Counted from the first letter of the stretch, positions 12,000 through 23,966 are shown. The stretch is DNA of 64,000 nt from Aquatica leii (GCA_035610365.1 CM069435.1:11955123-12019122), one strand, 5' to 3'. Notes: generated by a model from the letters alone, not told the origin. Numbers and translations: made by a program.

Positions 12000-12991
12000 T
12001 CCTTTCTTGACAATTTGACTAACCGATAATAAATTGACATTCAACTCGGGAACAAAATATACATCACTTACTTGAACTCGAGATGTTTTCTTATCTACTG
12101 ACAATGATAAGTTTACATTACCTACAGTGTCTGTAGACATTTCTTCATTATTGGCGGTAGTGATAGCTAGTTTGGCAGATTTTCTTTCATCCCGGAGAAT
12201 ATTTTGACCTGCTGTCATGTGTGCAGAACAACCAGAGTCCAAATACCATACCATATCATCTTTTTCATACACAGTAAATGCGGAATATAAAGCGGAGTTT
12301 CCAGAACTGTTTTTCTTTTTGTCACAATCACTTGCAAAATGACCATATTTATTACACTGGTAACATCGAACACCTTTCGACTTTTTATAACGATTGTTTG
12401 AAAACTGTTTATTTTTACCTGAACCATTGGCACCATATAAGGCAACAGATTTCCTGTCAGTTTCACTCGCGACCACAGAAATGTCTTGTAGGAGCTTGGT
12501 TTTTATAGAATCAGCAGTGACTGGAGTGCCAGAGCTTTCAATGCCCATTATCATCGGCTTGTAGCTGTCTGGTAAACCTGCTAAAAGTATAGTGCCTACC
12601 CACTCATCACTGACTTTTAACCCAATATTTGAGAGTTTATTTGCCGTTGTGAATATTTTATTCACAAATTCTTCAACCGAACTACTGTTTTCAAGTGTAG
12701 TAGTTATCAAAACTCGTAAAAGTCCTACGCGTCTTGTTAAGCCTGTGTCTTCAAAAGCACTTGCTAAGTTGTCCCATGCGTTTTTAGCAGATTTTTCTGA
12801 CTGTACGTGCATGTAATTCAAGGGATCAACTAATAAAATGCTTTTATTATTTTTTTTGTATCTGTTTCAGTACCCAACACAGCATCCCATAGTTCTTCAT
12901 GTTCAAGATATGTTTGAACGGCGAACTTCCAAGTATCGTAGTTTTCGCGACCTTTTAGTTTTTCAATCGGAGGCAGCTGATAACCCGACAT
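12000..12991 (-). pseudogene. Copia gag with zinc knuckle and protease (fossil)
   Basis: The gag start MSGYQLPPIEKLKGRENYDT lies at 12991 on the minus strand, in the usual place for Copia. The gag core (UBN2/Retrotran_gag type) is followed by a CCHC zinc knuckle, CYQCNKYGHFASDC, near 12325-12365. The protease follows, with the aspartic active site WYLDSGCSAHM near 12215-12250. Known role: capsid formation and polyprotein cleavage. Part of a broken element. Confidence 0.9.
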
Positions 12992-13048
12992 CTTTCTGAT
13001 TCGAAAAAAAACACACTTAAAACACGACCTAAGAATTACTCCGCATTT

Positions 13049-13071
13049 AGCGTAGACCTGGGCCCATAACC
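13049..13071 (-). promoter_or_regulatory. Copia primer-binding site (initiator tRNA-Met)
   Basis: Minus strand directly after the 5' LTR reads GGTTATGGGCCCAGG. Drosophila copia is known to prime from an internal fragment of initiator tRNA-Met with this type of sequence, rather than from a tRNA 3' end. Confidence 0.8.
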
Positions 13072-13261
13072 TGTTGTTTATAAGATGTTGTAGGCAATAT
13101 CAATAGTAATATTTAACATGGTTTTATTAGCTGAGATTACAAAAAGCAAACACGCCGCAAAAACGCGGGAACTTAAAACTTAGGTTAACTAGTTTCTTAG
13201 TCTAAAGACCCTAAACCAAAATTATACAGGGCTCGTTTACACTTTTAAATTCATTACAACA
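13072..13261 (-). repeat. Copia 5' LTR
   Basis: 190 bp and about 97% identical to the LTR at 9132-9323. It is followed on the minus strand by the primer site and flanked outside by TTTAG. Confidence 0.95.
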
Positions 13262-13300
13262 TTTAGAAGAAACAATAACCAAAAAAGTTAAACAAAGCTT

Positions 13301-13329
13301 AGGGGCCACCATTCCCCCGGTGTCCCCTA
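13301..13329 (-). repeat. Right terminal inverted repeat of pogo-like element
   Basis: Pairs with 7241-7262. Gypsy integrase similarity resumes at about 13331, immediately to its right. Confidence 0.65.
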
Positions 13330-14230
13330 AGTCCACTATCAGCATCGAACGGTTTTACGTATTGCTTAACGTGCATTGGCTGATTCTAGAGATGACTGGA
13401 AGTTATTCCACTTCAAGATATTACAGCGGAAACAGTTGCCGAGGCAATTAGATTTCACGATTTGGGGTACCATTGAGAATCACAACTAACCAAGAACACC
13501 AATTTGAATCACATTTAATTCAAAATTTATCTGTTACTTGGAATCGATCTTATTAGAACAACTGCATATCACCCACAGGCGAACGGCATGATTGAGCGTT
13601 TCCACCGTCAGATAAAGGCAGCAATAATGTGTCAAAATAACAAAAGTTGGTCCGAAGTATTACCACTTGTACTTTTAGGGATACGTTCAGCGTACAAAGA
13701 AGACCTAAAAGCAACTGCGGTAGAGATGGTCTATGGTGAAGGTATATATTTATCTAGTGAATTTTTTATTGCCAATAGTAATTTGAAGCAAGCATCCGAA
13801 CTTGTGACACAGTTACGCAAGAATTTCGATACCATCCGACCATCACCACCGTCTCAAAATGGCAAACAAAATCATTTTGTTTGGAAAGATTTAAATACAT
13901 GCACTCACATCTTCTTGCGATATGATTCAGTTAAGAAATCTTTGCATCCACCCTATAATGGTCCTTATAAAGTTGTCTACAGAAACTCGAACGTTTACCA
14001 TTATAATCAATGATAAAGAATACAATAATACATAGTTACCATTAATAGAATTAAGCCTGCCTACTTACTTTTGCCTGAAAACGACAGCAGTAATTCATTA
14101 GATAAGGAAAAATCGAAATCAGCTATTACAAGTTCAGAACCGATAGACAATCCAAGCGTTTCTTGTAGAAGAACGAGGTTAGGTCAAAAAATTGATTTTC
14201 CAGTACGGTTTAGTGAGCTTGTTCAATGTC
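13330..14230 (+). pseudogene. Gypsy integrase core and C-terminal region (fossil)
   Basis: Continues the Gypsy integrase on the right of the nested insertions. Recognisable blocks are EVIPLQDITAETVAEAIRF (about 13400-13455), TAYHPQANGMIERFHRQIK (about 13562-13618), and KSWSEVLPLVLLGIRSAYK with ATAVEMVYGE (about 13642-13740). A GPY-like block, PPYNGPYKVVYRNSN, is near 13950-13995. It is followed by the short tail usual before the polypurine tract. Confidence 0.87.
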
Positions 14231-14331
14231 GTTAAGTGTCATCATTTAAACTATACCAGTTATCGTTCAATCTAAATCTACGTTAGAACTACTTATTTGT
14301 ATTACATTTTTTGGATTTTAGAATCTCACTA

Positions 14332-14500
14332 GCTAGGGGGTAATGTAGTGAGTCACAACATTGTAAAATTGCTGGTAGCTTAATATTCTTAAATATTTGG
14401 CAACACGGTAAAAACACAGAGATAAGCTTCCGGTAACTGTTGGCGTTATCTGTATCCAGCGCCTGACCGAGCTTGATCTCCGAGGTAGTTACGTATAATT
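14332..14500 (+). repeat. Gypsy polypurine tract and partial 3' LTR
   Basis: Purine-rich AGCTAGGGGGTAA leads into TGTAGTGAGTCACAAC, a typical LTR start, at 14344. No second copy of this LTR is in the window, so its end is unknown. From about 14505 the sequence instead matches the family C repeat. Confidence 0.6.
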
Positions 14501-14504
14501 AATT

Positions 14505-15547
14505 TGTTAATAAAATGTAATAAAAAACAAAAACATACAATAATAATAATAAACGTGCAAAATATAAATATACATTTATCGAAAGTAAAAAATTCTTATT
14601 TAGCACGCCAGCAGTCGGAACACAGACCTCTGGGTGTGAGCTTGAATGAAAGTAAAATACACAGGCGTAAATTCCTTTAATTTATTTGCAATCATAACAT
14701 ATTACGCCAACTATTTACATTAAAGAAAAAATGAACATTATTTGTATTAAAACAATATTTGGAATAAAACAATATTTGGGCGCCAATCACCTTTAAATTG
14801 GTGATAAATAAAAAGCATAAAAATCTTATAACTATTATTCGATATCAAATTCAAAAGTAATAAACATTTGATTTGTTACAGAGTATGTATTTCAAAAAGT
14901 TTTTGATAACATAAATTAATTAATTTGAATTTAAAATGTAATACGTAGTAGAATAACTTCAGTTGACTCACCAATATAATATGACGTTATCTGATATCTT
15001 CTATTTATAGCACATTCTTTGTTCAAATAATAAACTTCTTCCAGAACAAAATAACGAATCAACCGAATGTAGATTGAAAAGCAAAAACAGCAGGCATGAA
15101 ACCAAAAGATATAAATCCAGGTAAATAAAAATCCAATAACAGAAAAATCCGGTAAATAAAAAAGTGCAATAAAGAAAAAGACCCTAAATATAAATAATTA
15201 GAATGGTTTTTAATCGACATAAAATCACTTACGTTGCCTTATATACAACAGTCTTGAAATGAATTTCAGATGAATGCATCATATTGTGAAATCACAGCAA
15301 TTAGTTGGAAAGAATAAAAATTCATTGGTATGCGTTTTTACGCAATAATGAAGAAAATTTTCTTCCTTGCACCACTTATTTCGTGCAAGCCTAAAGATGG
15401 CTCAAACGGAAGTACGAACAAAAATCGATTGCTCGGTCGATTCGAAGTACGACGCGACGTTGCCAAACTGAATAAATTTCAATGCAAATTAGTATGTGAA
15501 TGCAAAATAGAATTTTAAATTGTAATGAATTCTAACGGGACGTTACA
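14505..15547 (-). repeat. Family C LTR-like repeat, minus copy
   Basis: On the minus strand this begins TGTAACGTCCCGTTAGA at 15547 and matches 20776-21895 over about 1 kb, including the GGCGCC motif (near 14780), the block near 14610-14640 and the T-rich end near 14510-14580. The TG start is LTR-like. No coding region is attached, so I treat it as a probable solo LTR. It is diverged and therefore old. Confidence 0.65.
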
Positions 15548-18299
15548 AAAAATCTATTTTACACATTTTGTTTTCGTTAATTGTCGGTAAATTCGTAACA
15601 ACAAATATTACGAAAAGAGAAAGTAGTATGAAAAACGTGTTAAAATTCATTTTTGAACGCTGGTATGTTGCTTAACTGAATTACAATTGTAGTCATTGTC
15701 ACACTCGTATTACAATACACTATTGTTTTTTATTTCATTAAAAAATATTATAAAGCAGCGTTTAACGTGGTGTTTGTCTAAAGAAAAAATACGTGCAAAA
15801 ACTCAATAATTTGACTGAAACTTGTTTGAAAAAAACGGGTTTTTAAACAAAACGTACTTTTGAAAGGTGTTTTCAGTAAATATAGAAAGTGCACGTATCA
15901 AAACAATTTCTGGCGTTAAACAAACATGATGTATGTAGAAAAGCAATTTAAATATAAAAGACAAAATCCCTAAAGGCTTTTACTAAATAGAATTTTTAAA
16001 TTGCGAGTAAAGTATTTCATTTTCAAGCTTTAAGTTTTAATTATTTCTCATTACAACTTAAAACAGTGTCGCTCCACTTTAAAAAGTCCACTTAAAACCC
16101 AACGGAGGCGTTTATTGTTACTGACAGCGAAACACAATTATATTTGTGTACGATGGACGTTAATTTTATTACATTGACGTTTCGTAGTGATCAGTGGTTT
16201 GTTCTAATTTCAAATGATGGATAGGATATTGAATTGTGCTTAAAGAGATTTTAGATTAAGGTCTAATTTATTAATTGCAATATCTAAAAGCGCCTTTGAC
16301 TTTTATCGTTATATTAATTAACTATTACATCAACTGAAAAAGAAACGAATTATTAATTAACTTAATTTTTATAATTGCTTTACGTTGCTTAAAATTTGAA
16401 AACAAGACTGGGTTTTATTTTTTTACTCTTTGAGCTTTGTTCAATTTTAAAATTACATTTTTTTTCTTTTAATTGGTTTAAAACCGTATTATGTTAACTG
16501 TCAGTTTTAAACTTTTAAAATACAACTTCGTAAATGCTTGCTTTGCTTTACATAATTACAAAATTAGATTAAAAGTTTAGGTAATTAAGTATGCGTAAAG
16601 GTACCAGAGAGAAAAAAAAACGAGAAAAAATTAAGTTTTTATTCAAATACTTTTATAATAATGAAACGGTAACAATATTTCTTTTAGATATGTTTAACAG
16701 TTTTATATTTTGTATTTAAAAATTTTTGTCGACTCCATCCACGTAGTTTATTAGTTTTTGAAATATTCAAAAGATAGTAATCTATTTTTCTAATTATTTC
16801 TTCCAAATTGTGTTTTTTTATCACAATTTTTCATTCTAAATATTTTCTGAACTGAATTTGATTCGAGTCTCTGAAGATGTTCACTGCAATGTGCGATGAA
16901 AGCTCACCTGGTGATAATTGTTAACTTATTTTCCAGCGGGTTTTGTTGGTAACAACCACGACAGCACGGTTAGCTGAGATCTGGTGAATGAGTGTGGTTG
17001 AGGTGGATGATTATAAAAAATAAAAAAGACGAGCGCCACTCCTAGCGTACCTGTAGAATCCTTGGTTCGGAGACACCAAAAGTATATATTGTAATCCGTT
17101 CTTTGTGTCGGATGTAGTTATTTGCGGTGCTGTTAGTTACCTCGCATAAATTAGTGAAGATTGTTAAAATAATTAAGAAAACAAATGCGTATACTAATTC
17201 ACATAATTTTGTACAAAATAAAACCTGAATTAAAATGATTAACTTTACAGTTCAATAAAATAAAAGTAAAAAAAAACTAAATCATAACGGTGTCTTTGGA
17301 TAAAATACGTGAGGTTATCCCTGTATATTGCTTTTAATAAAAGTAGCCGCGGTTACGGTATCTTTTGTCAACTTTAAAACGCAGTTAAAATATGGCGTTA
17401 CTTTACTACCGTTTCATTTCTGCTTTCTACGTGTTAATTCCAGGTTAATAATAATGTGCTGTGGAGTTAAATTACTTAATGGAAACTGGTAAAAGAAACA
17501 GGTGAGTGAAAACAAATTGTAAAACTCGACGTCAGATTTTGACGTCACGTGTTTTTTAATTAAATAATAATCCAGTAATTAAATTGTATATTAAGTTGTA
17601 AACAACTTTTTATTAAGCGGACGTCGATCAAACCACTAATGAAATTAGAAGCGCCATTTAAATGAAAAATTAATGTCGTTAATGTTAAACTGAATTATAA
17701 CTGCAATTAATAAATCCAATGAACTTAGTAAACTTAATAATTTTAATGGTTGCTTGATAACAATCTGATGAGTAAGCCACGGCACGGTAGCAAATTGAAG
17801 CTTTACGGTAGCTGTTTATTTTCTAGTTTGTCCAGTTACATAAAGTTCTCGTATTACATACGAAAATGAAGTTAAATAATTAAACAAACTCTTAGGCCGG
17901 GATTACCCAACCACACAAAAATTTGTAGTTTTAAGCAAGACTCTTTACGTAACTGCTAGTAAGTCAGAATAACCGTTGTCAATTGTTGAAGTGGAAGTTT
18001 GCCTAGCCACACAAGTATTAAAGCCGTTATACAACTTGTAACGTTAAAATAAGAAATTAGTAGTTCGCGAGTAGGGAAAATGTTTCGGTAGATATTATGA
18101 AACTTGTCAGGATCTTTCTGCTCTTGCGCCAGACTGTCGGAATTGCGACAGCATATCCGGAGTTCATTTTACATTAAATCTTTGTCGAGTTCATTTTACT
18201 TGTATGCCCGGGTTAACCTTCACCGTTAAATTGTGCCACGCTGCAAATTTATAATGCGTTTATTTGTGGAAGGTTGAAACGGGGTAAGTGGTATACAAT
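15548..18299. other. AT-rich region, no gene recognised
   Basis: No credible protein-coding or RNA feature. A short GC-richer stretch at about 17030-17130 (GCGCCACTCCTAGCG) may be another worn LTR piece, but I found no partner for it in the window. Confidence 0.5.
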
Positions 18300-19301
18300 T
18301 TTCTTTATTGAGGGTTTAAATTGACACCTACTAATTTTCTATAGCGGATTTTGGTAGTCACCAATTGTTCTGCGTTATCAGTCAAGATAACCAACAGGTG
18401 GTTTTATTCGGAATATTCCATGACGTCGAAGTATTGATACGTCCTTATCACATCCACCGACAAAGGTTGATAACCGCCAGGACAATCCTTTCTTTTACGA
18501 AGACAAATATGGAAACTTTAATGGATTAAGTCACAGGGAAACGCTGCGCACTTACGTTCGTAATAATTGGATGCTAAACAAACCTTTTTATTTGTGTTAA
18601 ACGTATATGCCCGTTCCGATCTGGGTTTAATAGTATTTTTTAGGTGCACCAAATTCGGAGGTTAGCTAACAGTCCGAGTGAGGTCCAGCTTCTGAGTATT
18701 ATTACTTTAAATTTGTTATTTGTGTTTCGGGGAATAGGTCGTTGAGGACCGTACGTGCATGTTAACTTAACACAATTAATTGTATTTTTGCGCTTCGCGA
18801 GTTTATCGTTCGTGCACATCAAATCTCGAAGGCTTGATTTGCTTGATTTGTTTACGACTTAATTATATGTATTTATCCAGTTAGACGCTATATGTATGTA
18901 ATTATTTAGTCCGACAAGGGCAGTTTGTTGCACGGTGTGTTGCTCGCCACTCTGCACAATTTCTAAGTTAGTCAACCTGCGTGTGAATGTTTTCAACAAT
19001 TTACATTTCTATAATTGTTTCAACTTCTGTGATATAATAAATATATATAATCGGTGTTATTATTTGTGTAATGTTATTTATTCTTCGTTTACTACGAGGC
19101 GAGTTAGACGGTCTCCCTCGACTTTAATTTTTTATCGTCTTGGCGCCTTTTTTTTAGATTCACGTTATAATCACACATAACAAAGCCTGCGATCCCTCTC
19201 CGAATAAGCTGTGCTGGCCGTTGCTTTGTTTGGTTATGAGAAGACCGGTGGAACTTTTTATTTTAACATCTCAACTCTATAAACCCAAGTTTCTCGTAAC
19301 A
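18300..19301 (+). repeat. Family B LTR-like repeat, copy 1
   Basis: Shares ordered blocks with copies at 19740-20657, 46690-47043 and 63665-64000 (minus). They are a CTGTGATA-AATAAATATAT block (about 19028-19050), a GTTAGACGGT block (about 19102), TTGGCGCCTTTTT (about 19140) and the AAAGCCTGCGATCCCTC block (about 19182). It ends CGTAACA, LTR-like. The AATAAA gives a plus-strand sense. Its left boundary is approximate. Confidence 0.6.
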
Positions 19302-19739
19302 AACTACCGACAGGAATAAACAGATACAGACTTCACAAATTCAACACTTACTGAAGATAATGTACAAGACGACGATAATGATTTTAATAAATGAATGAAG
19401 CAGAACTATGTGAATAGCAGCGTAGGTGTCAAGAAATCACCAGGTCGTTCGAGCGGTCCAGGTAACAGCGGTGGTCAATGAAACAAAAATCAGGTTCGAT
19501 TTACAGGAAAGCAGAGAACAGTTTTCAAAATCTGTCTAGGAATGAGAGGGGGTTTTCCGGAAACGAATTTCAGTAGGAGAGTGTTCATCCAGAGCTCGTG
19601 TTAACCTCGTAGCGAGATTAACGTGCGCATTGTCCTAGATTTAGTTGGGACCTACGATGTAAGTGACCTCAAATTATTCATGCTCATTCATTGTATAAAT
19701 GAGTGTAGTACTTTCGCTGCTTTCTAAAAATTCTATCGT

Positions 19740-20657
19740 ATTGACTCTTTGGCGGTTTTTGGATAATCACATGTCGTTTTATTAAGTTGGAAATATCAAA
19801 ACCTATTGCGTTATTCGGAAAATTCATATGATGACGTCACGCCACGTTGTTTGAAGAAGTCCAAACCTTCGCTAAACTAATACAATTATAAACGCAATAG
19901 GAGCCCACTTACCGAAATTACGAAATTAATTTGAGGAAAACTCGGCGCATTCGTTTCTTTTTGAGTAATCGTAGGAATCAAATAGGTTTTACTTGTGATA
20001 GCACGGTATGTACGTCTTTGTTAGATTTTAGTCAATTTTAGGAAATTTTGAGAATGAGTCGCTAACTAGTTTCGAAGGAAAACTAAATTGCAAGTATTAT
20101 ACTTTCTGTTTTAATTCTTAGTATTTTCGTAGTCAGTCGATTGCTAGAACAACTGAACGTAGATAGTAGGTAGGCACAATCAACTATACAATCGTTTTGC
20201 TGTGTGTCACATATTATTCAACGGTGCGCTCTGATTCTCTGAATCTTCGAGATTTGTATTTTTGTATTTTACAGATGTAAATTCGTTTCTCTTCGGAATG
20301 TATAAGTTAGGCCAACATGGTCACTTTGTTATACGACGTGTTGCCCAACCGAAGATCTGTGATAGCGACCAACGTACTAACGTTTGATCGCACTTATATA
20401 AATATATTTATGTTTCTTTTCTTATCGTTGAACTGCTGTTTGTGATAAAGTAAATATACTCGTTACAACTTCTGTTTTGTCATTTGTTCTATTACAGCTT
20501 TGGGTATATTTAAACGGTGTCTCCCACCTTAACCATTCTTCGTTTTGGCGCCTTTTTAAACTTATTTTATAATTTAGCACCACGAAGCTTACGACTCAGT
20601 CACCGAATAAACTGAGCTAGTCGTCACTCTTTAAGTTACGAAAAAATCCTCGTAACA
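19740..20657 (+). repeat. Family B LTR-like repeat, copy 2
   Basis: Diverged direct copy of 18300-19301, ending CGTAACA at 20657. Alignable landmarks include GTTATTCGGAA (about 19812), TTGGCGCC (about 20545) and the ACCACGAAGCTTACGACTC block (about 20579). The 440 bp between the two copies holds no recognisable retroviral-type coding sequence, so I cannot say whether they are two LTRs of one element. Confidence 0.58.
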
Positions 20658-20775
20658 CACTTGAATACAAAGAATTACTAAAGTTGCTGAATCGGTTCAA
20701 GTCATGAACATAAACCGTAATACTCAAATTTGATATAAGCTGAACGCTGAATAAATTTACATGAAAGTAGAATAT

Positions 20776-21895
20776 TGTAACGTCCCGTTAGAGTTCATTA
20801 CATTAAAATTCAATTTTACATTCGTTTATTTTTTGCAACTAATATTGCACGTAAATTTATTCAGTTTGGCAACGTCGCGTTGTATTTCGGAAGCGACTGC
20901 GTAGTCAACTTGAGTTATAGCTTAAGCTTGCACTTCCGTTTGAACAATCTTGCGTAGTTTACGTTAGTGGTGAAAGGAAGACAAATTTTCTTGATTATGG
21001 CGTAAAAACGCATACAATTTAATTTTTATTCATTCCATCTAATTGTTGGTGAGTTTACGTTTATTTTGAAATAATTTTTCTATTGAATTCAACATTTTTA
21101 GTGATTTCACAATGTTACGCAATATTTAGACAAAGGAATTTATTTTGAAGGCCGTTGCTACGCAGCGTGAGTACATCATGTCATTCAAAAAAACCATTCT
21201 AATTATTTATATTTAGGGTCTTTTCGTTTACTGGATCTTTTTTTTACTGGATCCTTTATTTTGGTTTTGTCTTTTAATTACTGGATTTTCCGTCATTGGA
21301 TTTATACATTGGTTTTATGCTTGCTGCTGTGTTTGGAAATCTACATTCCTTTAGAAGAATTTTATCACTTCAACAAAGTATGTGCTAAAAATAGAAGATA
21401 TACGATAACGTCATATCATATGGTGAGTCAACTGGAATTTTAGTACATTTTACATTCAAGCAATTAATTCAGTTATTAAAACTTTTCGGGAATCATACTC
21501 GATAACAAATTAACCGTTTACTATTTTTTTGCATTTAATATCAATTAATAATTAGATGTAAGATTTTACGCTTTTTATTCATCACCAATTTAAAGGTGGT
21601 TGGCGCCCTAATATTTTATTCCAAATATGTTTAATTCAAATATTGTTTAATTCAAATATTGTTCATTTTTCTTTAATGTAAATAGTGTATTATGTTATAG
21701 TTAATAAATTTAAGGAGTTCACGTCTAGTGTATTTACTTGCATTCAGCTCACACCGAGAGGTCCGTGCTTTCGATTGCTGCCGTGGTTAAATTATTATTT
21801 TTACTTTTATTAAATATATTCTCACATTTTTTTATTATACGTTCTTTATTCGGAGTATATTTTTTATTACAAAATGAATAATGATCGTAACTACA
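20776..21895 (+). repeat. Family C LTR-like repeat, plus copy
   Basis: Starts TGTAACGTCCCGTTAGA and is the inverted counterpart of 14505-15547. It contains TGGCGCCC at 21601 and an AATAAA near 21705. A short frame beginning ATGAATAATGATCG lies just after it (21873) but does not resemble a known gag. Confidence 0.65.
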
Positions 21896-22634
21896 GTAAA
21901 AAATTAGATGAAGGCTTAATACAATTAATAACGCTTAATATAATTAACGAGGCAGGAGGCTTCAATATAAAAAGATGCAGATAAGTTACAAAGTTGCAGA
22001 TTTAAGCTAAAGGCGTAAGGTAAGCAAATAACATTAACATAAAATAATAAACTATCTAGGTTATCGACATCTGATCAAATTCAAAATTTCTCTTGAATGT
22101 AGCACCTGAGGTCATCAACCCATCACCGGGGTTTAATTCGTCCAATAAGCATTACCACAATGGGAAGATTGTACTTCCCGTAATTATAGTTGAAAAGAAA
22201 GCTTCAAGCTTCCGTCTGAAATTACTTTAAATTAGCGAAATAGAACAATAACAGTAATCGCCATAAAAAAAAACGATATAAATCCTTCAGTAAAAAAATC
22301 TTCATTCAAAACGCATTCCAATCGCTAAAAGCGTAATAGTAAAACGACGTAAAATAAAATTTAAAAAAAGTATTTACTATTCAAAGATCAAAGTTTCTAG
22401 AAAATTAACCCTCGCAGCGGATGTCGAATGCAAAGTGGTAAGCAACAAGTCGTACGAAATGTGAAAATTTATTACTAAAGACACGTAACATAATCTACAA
22501 CACAGGAATTATTCAGAATTAACAATTGTAATACTAACATTTGTTAGCTATTTGCTTATACTTAAAATAAAATTTACAAATATTTGATCTTGGAATCAAT
22601 GTTAACTGCTTGTTTTGCAATCTAATTAGAAATA
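21896..22634. other. AT-rich spacer, nothing recognised
   Basis: Low-complexity AT-rich sequence between the family C repeat and the Tc1-like element. Confidence 0.5.
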
Positions 22635-22720
22635 TATACTCTGTGACATTGAAATTGAAACACCAAGAAGAGGTGGAAATTTTGTGACCAATTTTGGCAG
22701 AAAGGTTTAGCTACTCGGAG
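22635..22720 (+). repeat. Tc1-like left inverted repeat
   Basis: About 85 bp pairing with 25240-25324 at roughly 75-80% by eye. The outer 40 bases are the best conserved. Confidence 0.8.
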
Positions 22721-22784
22721 GTAGTAAATAATTAAAATTTCAAAGAACAAAACACGATTTTTATTTAAGAATATGTTGACCCTC

Positions 22785-23938
22785 TGTTACCTGAATAAAT
22801 TTCATAATGTAATACCTTGTATATTCATTACCTTAAAGTTAGATTTCTATTTTCGACGCCCTCTAGGGAGTTTCGTTTTATTGCATTTCCTGTCAAGACG
22901 TCAAACCGTCAACGACTTAAACTCGTGCTTGTGATGGTATAACCTCTGAATCTTATAACATCAGCGTTAATGGAAATAAAATTATAATTTTAAAACGCAT
23001 TTATAGTAGTTTGTTCATCACAAGGTAAGCTTTTCCTATTCGTTTTTAGACTTCTTTGGTAATTTCCTTCTTCATTTGATAGCACGTCCCGCCACGTTTT
23101 GGCTGCATGTTTCGATGTATTATCGATCGATGAGAGGTTAATATCGACAAATACCTTCATGGAACGAGTATGATTTTAGAAGCCCTACGTTAAAACTAAA
23201 AACAAAGTCTCGACAAGTCTTCGCAATTCTACTCCTTATGCGTCAAGAAACTGCGAAATCAACTTTTACTTACTTTTACTAATTTCTTGTAGTATTAATT
23301 AAAAATTTTGTAGATTTTTCTTTTGTGAGTCATTGTGTTGACACGATTTGCTGGTCATAGTTATTTCAGGTCAACTCAATGAGGAAAACGTTTTCTTCAG
23401 GCAGATAATGGATTGCGAGTCTTATTTAATTACATTTGTGTCAGAAAGGTCTCTCAAGAAATTTTGCTTTTTTTAACTTACGTAGTTACAGTAATTGTTT
23501 CAATACCATTGAGGTATTTTCATTAATTATTTTGTGTACCGCATGCTGTGATTTATAGATTTGTCATGCAATTTTCTTCGCTATTGACACTATGTGTAAA
23601 CTTATGTATTGCGTGTTGCCGATACTTTCGGCATTTATGGAGTGAATAATATACTACAAAATTTCTAGTGCTCGTTGTTAATATCAGATCTACATTATTA
23701 AATTACAGTTGTTATACATACTTATCTTTTTCTTTTTTTTTTTTGGTTACACGGAAACCAGGGTAACAAGGAATACGGACCTTATTTCGTTACAAACTTG
23801 GACCTTCTGTCTTGATCGAAACAGAAGTTTTACTTAGAAAGATCTGGCGCCCATTAAATCCTAACGATTTGAACCTCCCCTATCTCCAACTAGTGTGAGT
23901 TGGCCGTAGAAGGTTTGTAAGACCTATAGCTTGTAACA
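22785..23938. repeat. Family A solo LTR (1154 bp) inside Tc1
   Basis: Begins TGTTAC and ends GTAACA, with a perfect 4-bp target duplication CCTC at 22781-22784 and 23939-23942. It matches the 1172-bp copy at 39417-40588 from end to end. TG...CA ends with a 4-bp duplication and no coding content fit a Gypsy-type solo LTR left by recombination between the two LTRs of a full element. A TIR-bearing DNA element is the alternative, but the inverted part is only about 6 bp. Confidence 0.78.
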
Positions 23939-23966
23939 CCTCCCTTACGTATCGGTTTCACACTAC

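Larger units (their letters stand above)
9132..13261 (-). mobile_element. Copia LTR retrotransposon with both LTRs
   Basis: 4.13-kb Ty1/Copia element on the minus strand. LTRs are 192 and 190 bp (TGTTG...CAACA), and a perfect 5-bp target duplication TTTAG lies at 9127-9131 and 13262-13266. Read on the minus strand the parts are 5' LTR, primer site, gag with zinc knuckle, protease, integrase, reverse transcriptase, RNase H, polypurine tract and 3' LTR, which is the Copia order (integrase before RT). Structure looks complete; the reading frame has a few breaks, about four. The LTRs differ at about 6 positions plus a 2-bp gap (about 3%), so insertion was a few million years ago at usual insect rates. 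Confidence 0.95.
7240..13329 (+). mobile_element. Pogo-like DNA transposon, host of the Copia insertion
   Basis: A Tc1/mariner-superfamily element of the pogo/Tigger/jerky type sits inside the Gypsy integrase. Its ends are imperfect inverted repeats: left 7243-7262 (ACCGGGGAAATGATGGCC) and right about 13301-13329 (reverse complement ACCGGGGGAATGGTGGCC). Without the 4.13-kb Copia inside it, it is about 1.96 kb. Gypsy integrase resumes immediately outside the right end, which fixes the boundaries to within about 10 bp. The exact TA target duplication could not be confirmed. Confidence 0.75.
6426..14500 (+). mobile_element. Gypsy (Ty3) fossil, 3' half with 3' LTR
   Basis: Remains of a Ty3/Gypsy LTR retrotransposon. 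Parts in order are RNase H (about 6426-6665), RNase H/integrase linker and the integrase zinc-binding region (about 6665-7237), then the integrase core and C-terminal region (about 13330-14230), a polypurine tract (about 14332-14340) and the start of the 3' LTR (TGTAGTGAG, 14344). A pogo-like DNA transposon with a Copia inside it separates the two integrase parts. The 5' half and the 5' LTR are absent, and the LTR seems overrun by a family C repeat at about 14500. It is broken, with many breaks and clear decay, and it is the oldest member of this nest. Confidence 0.85.
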
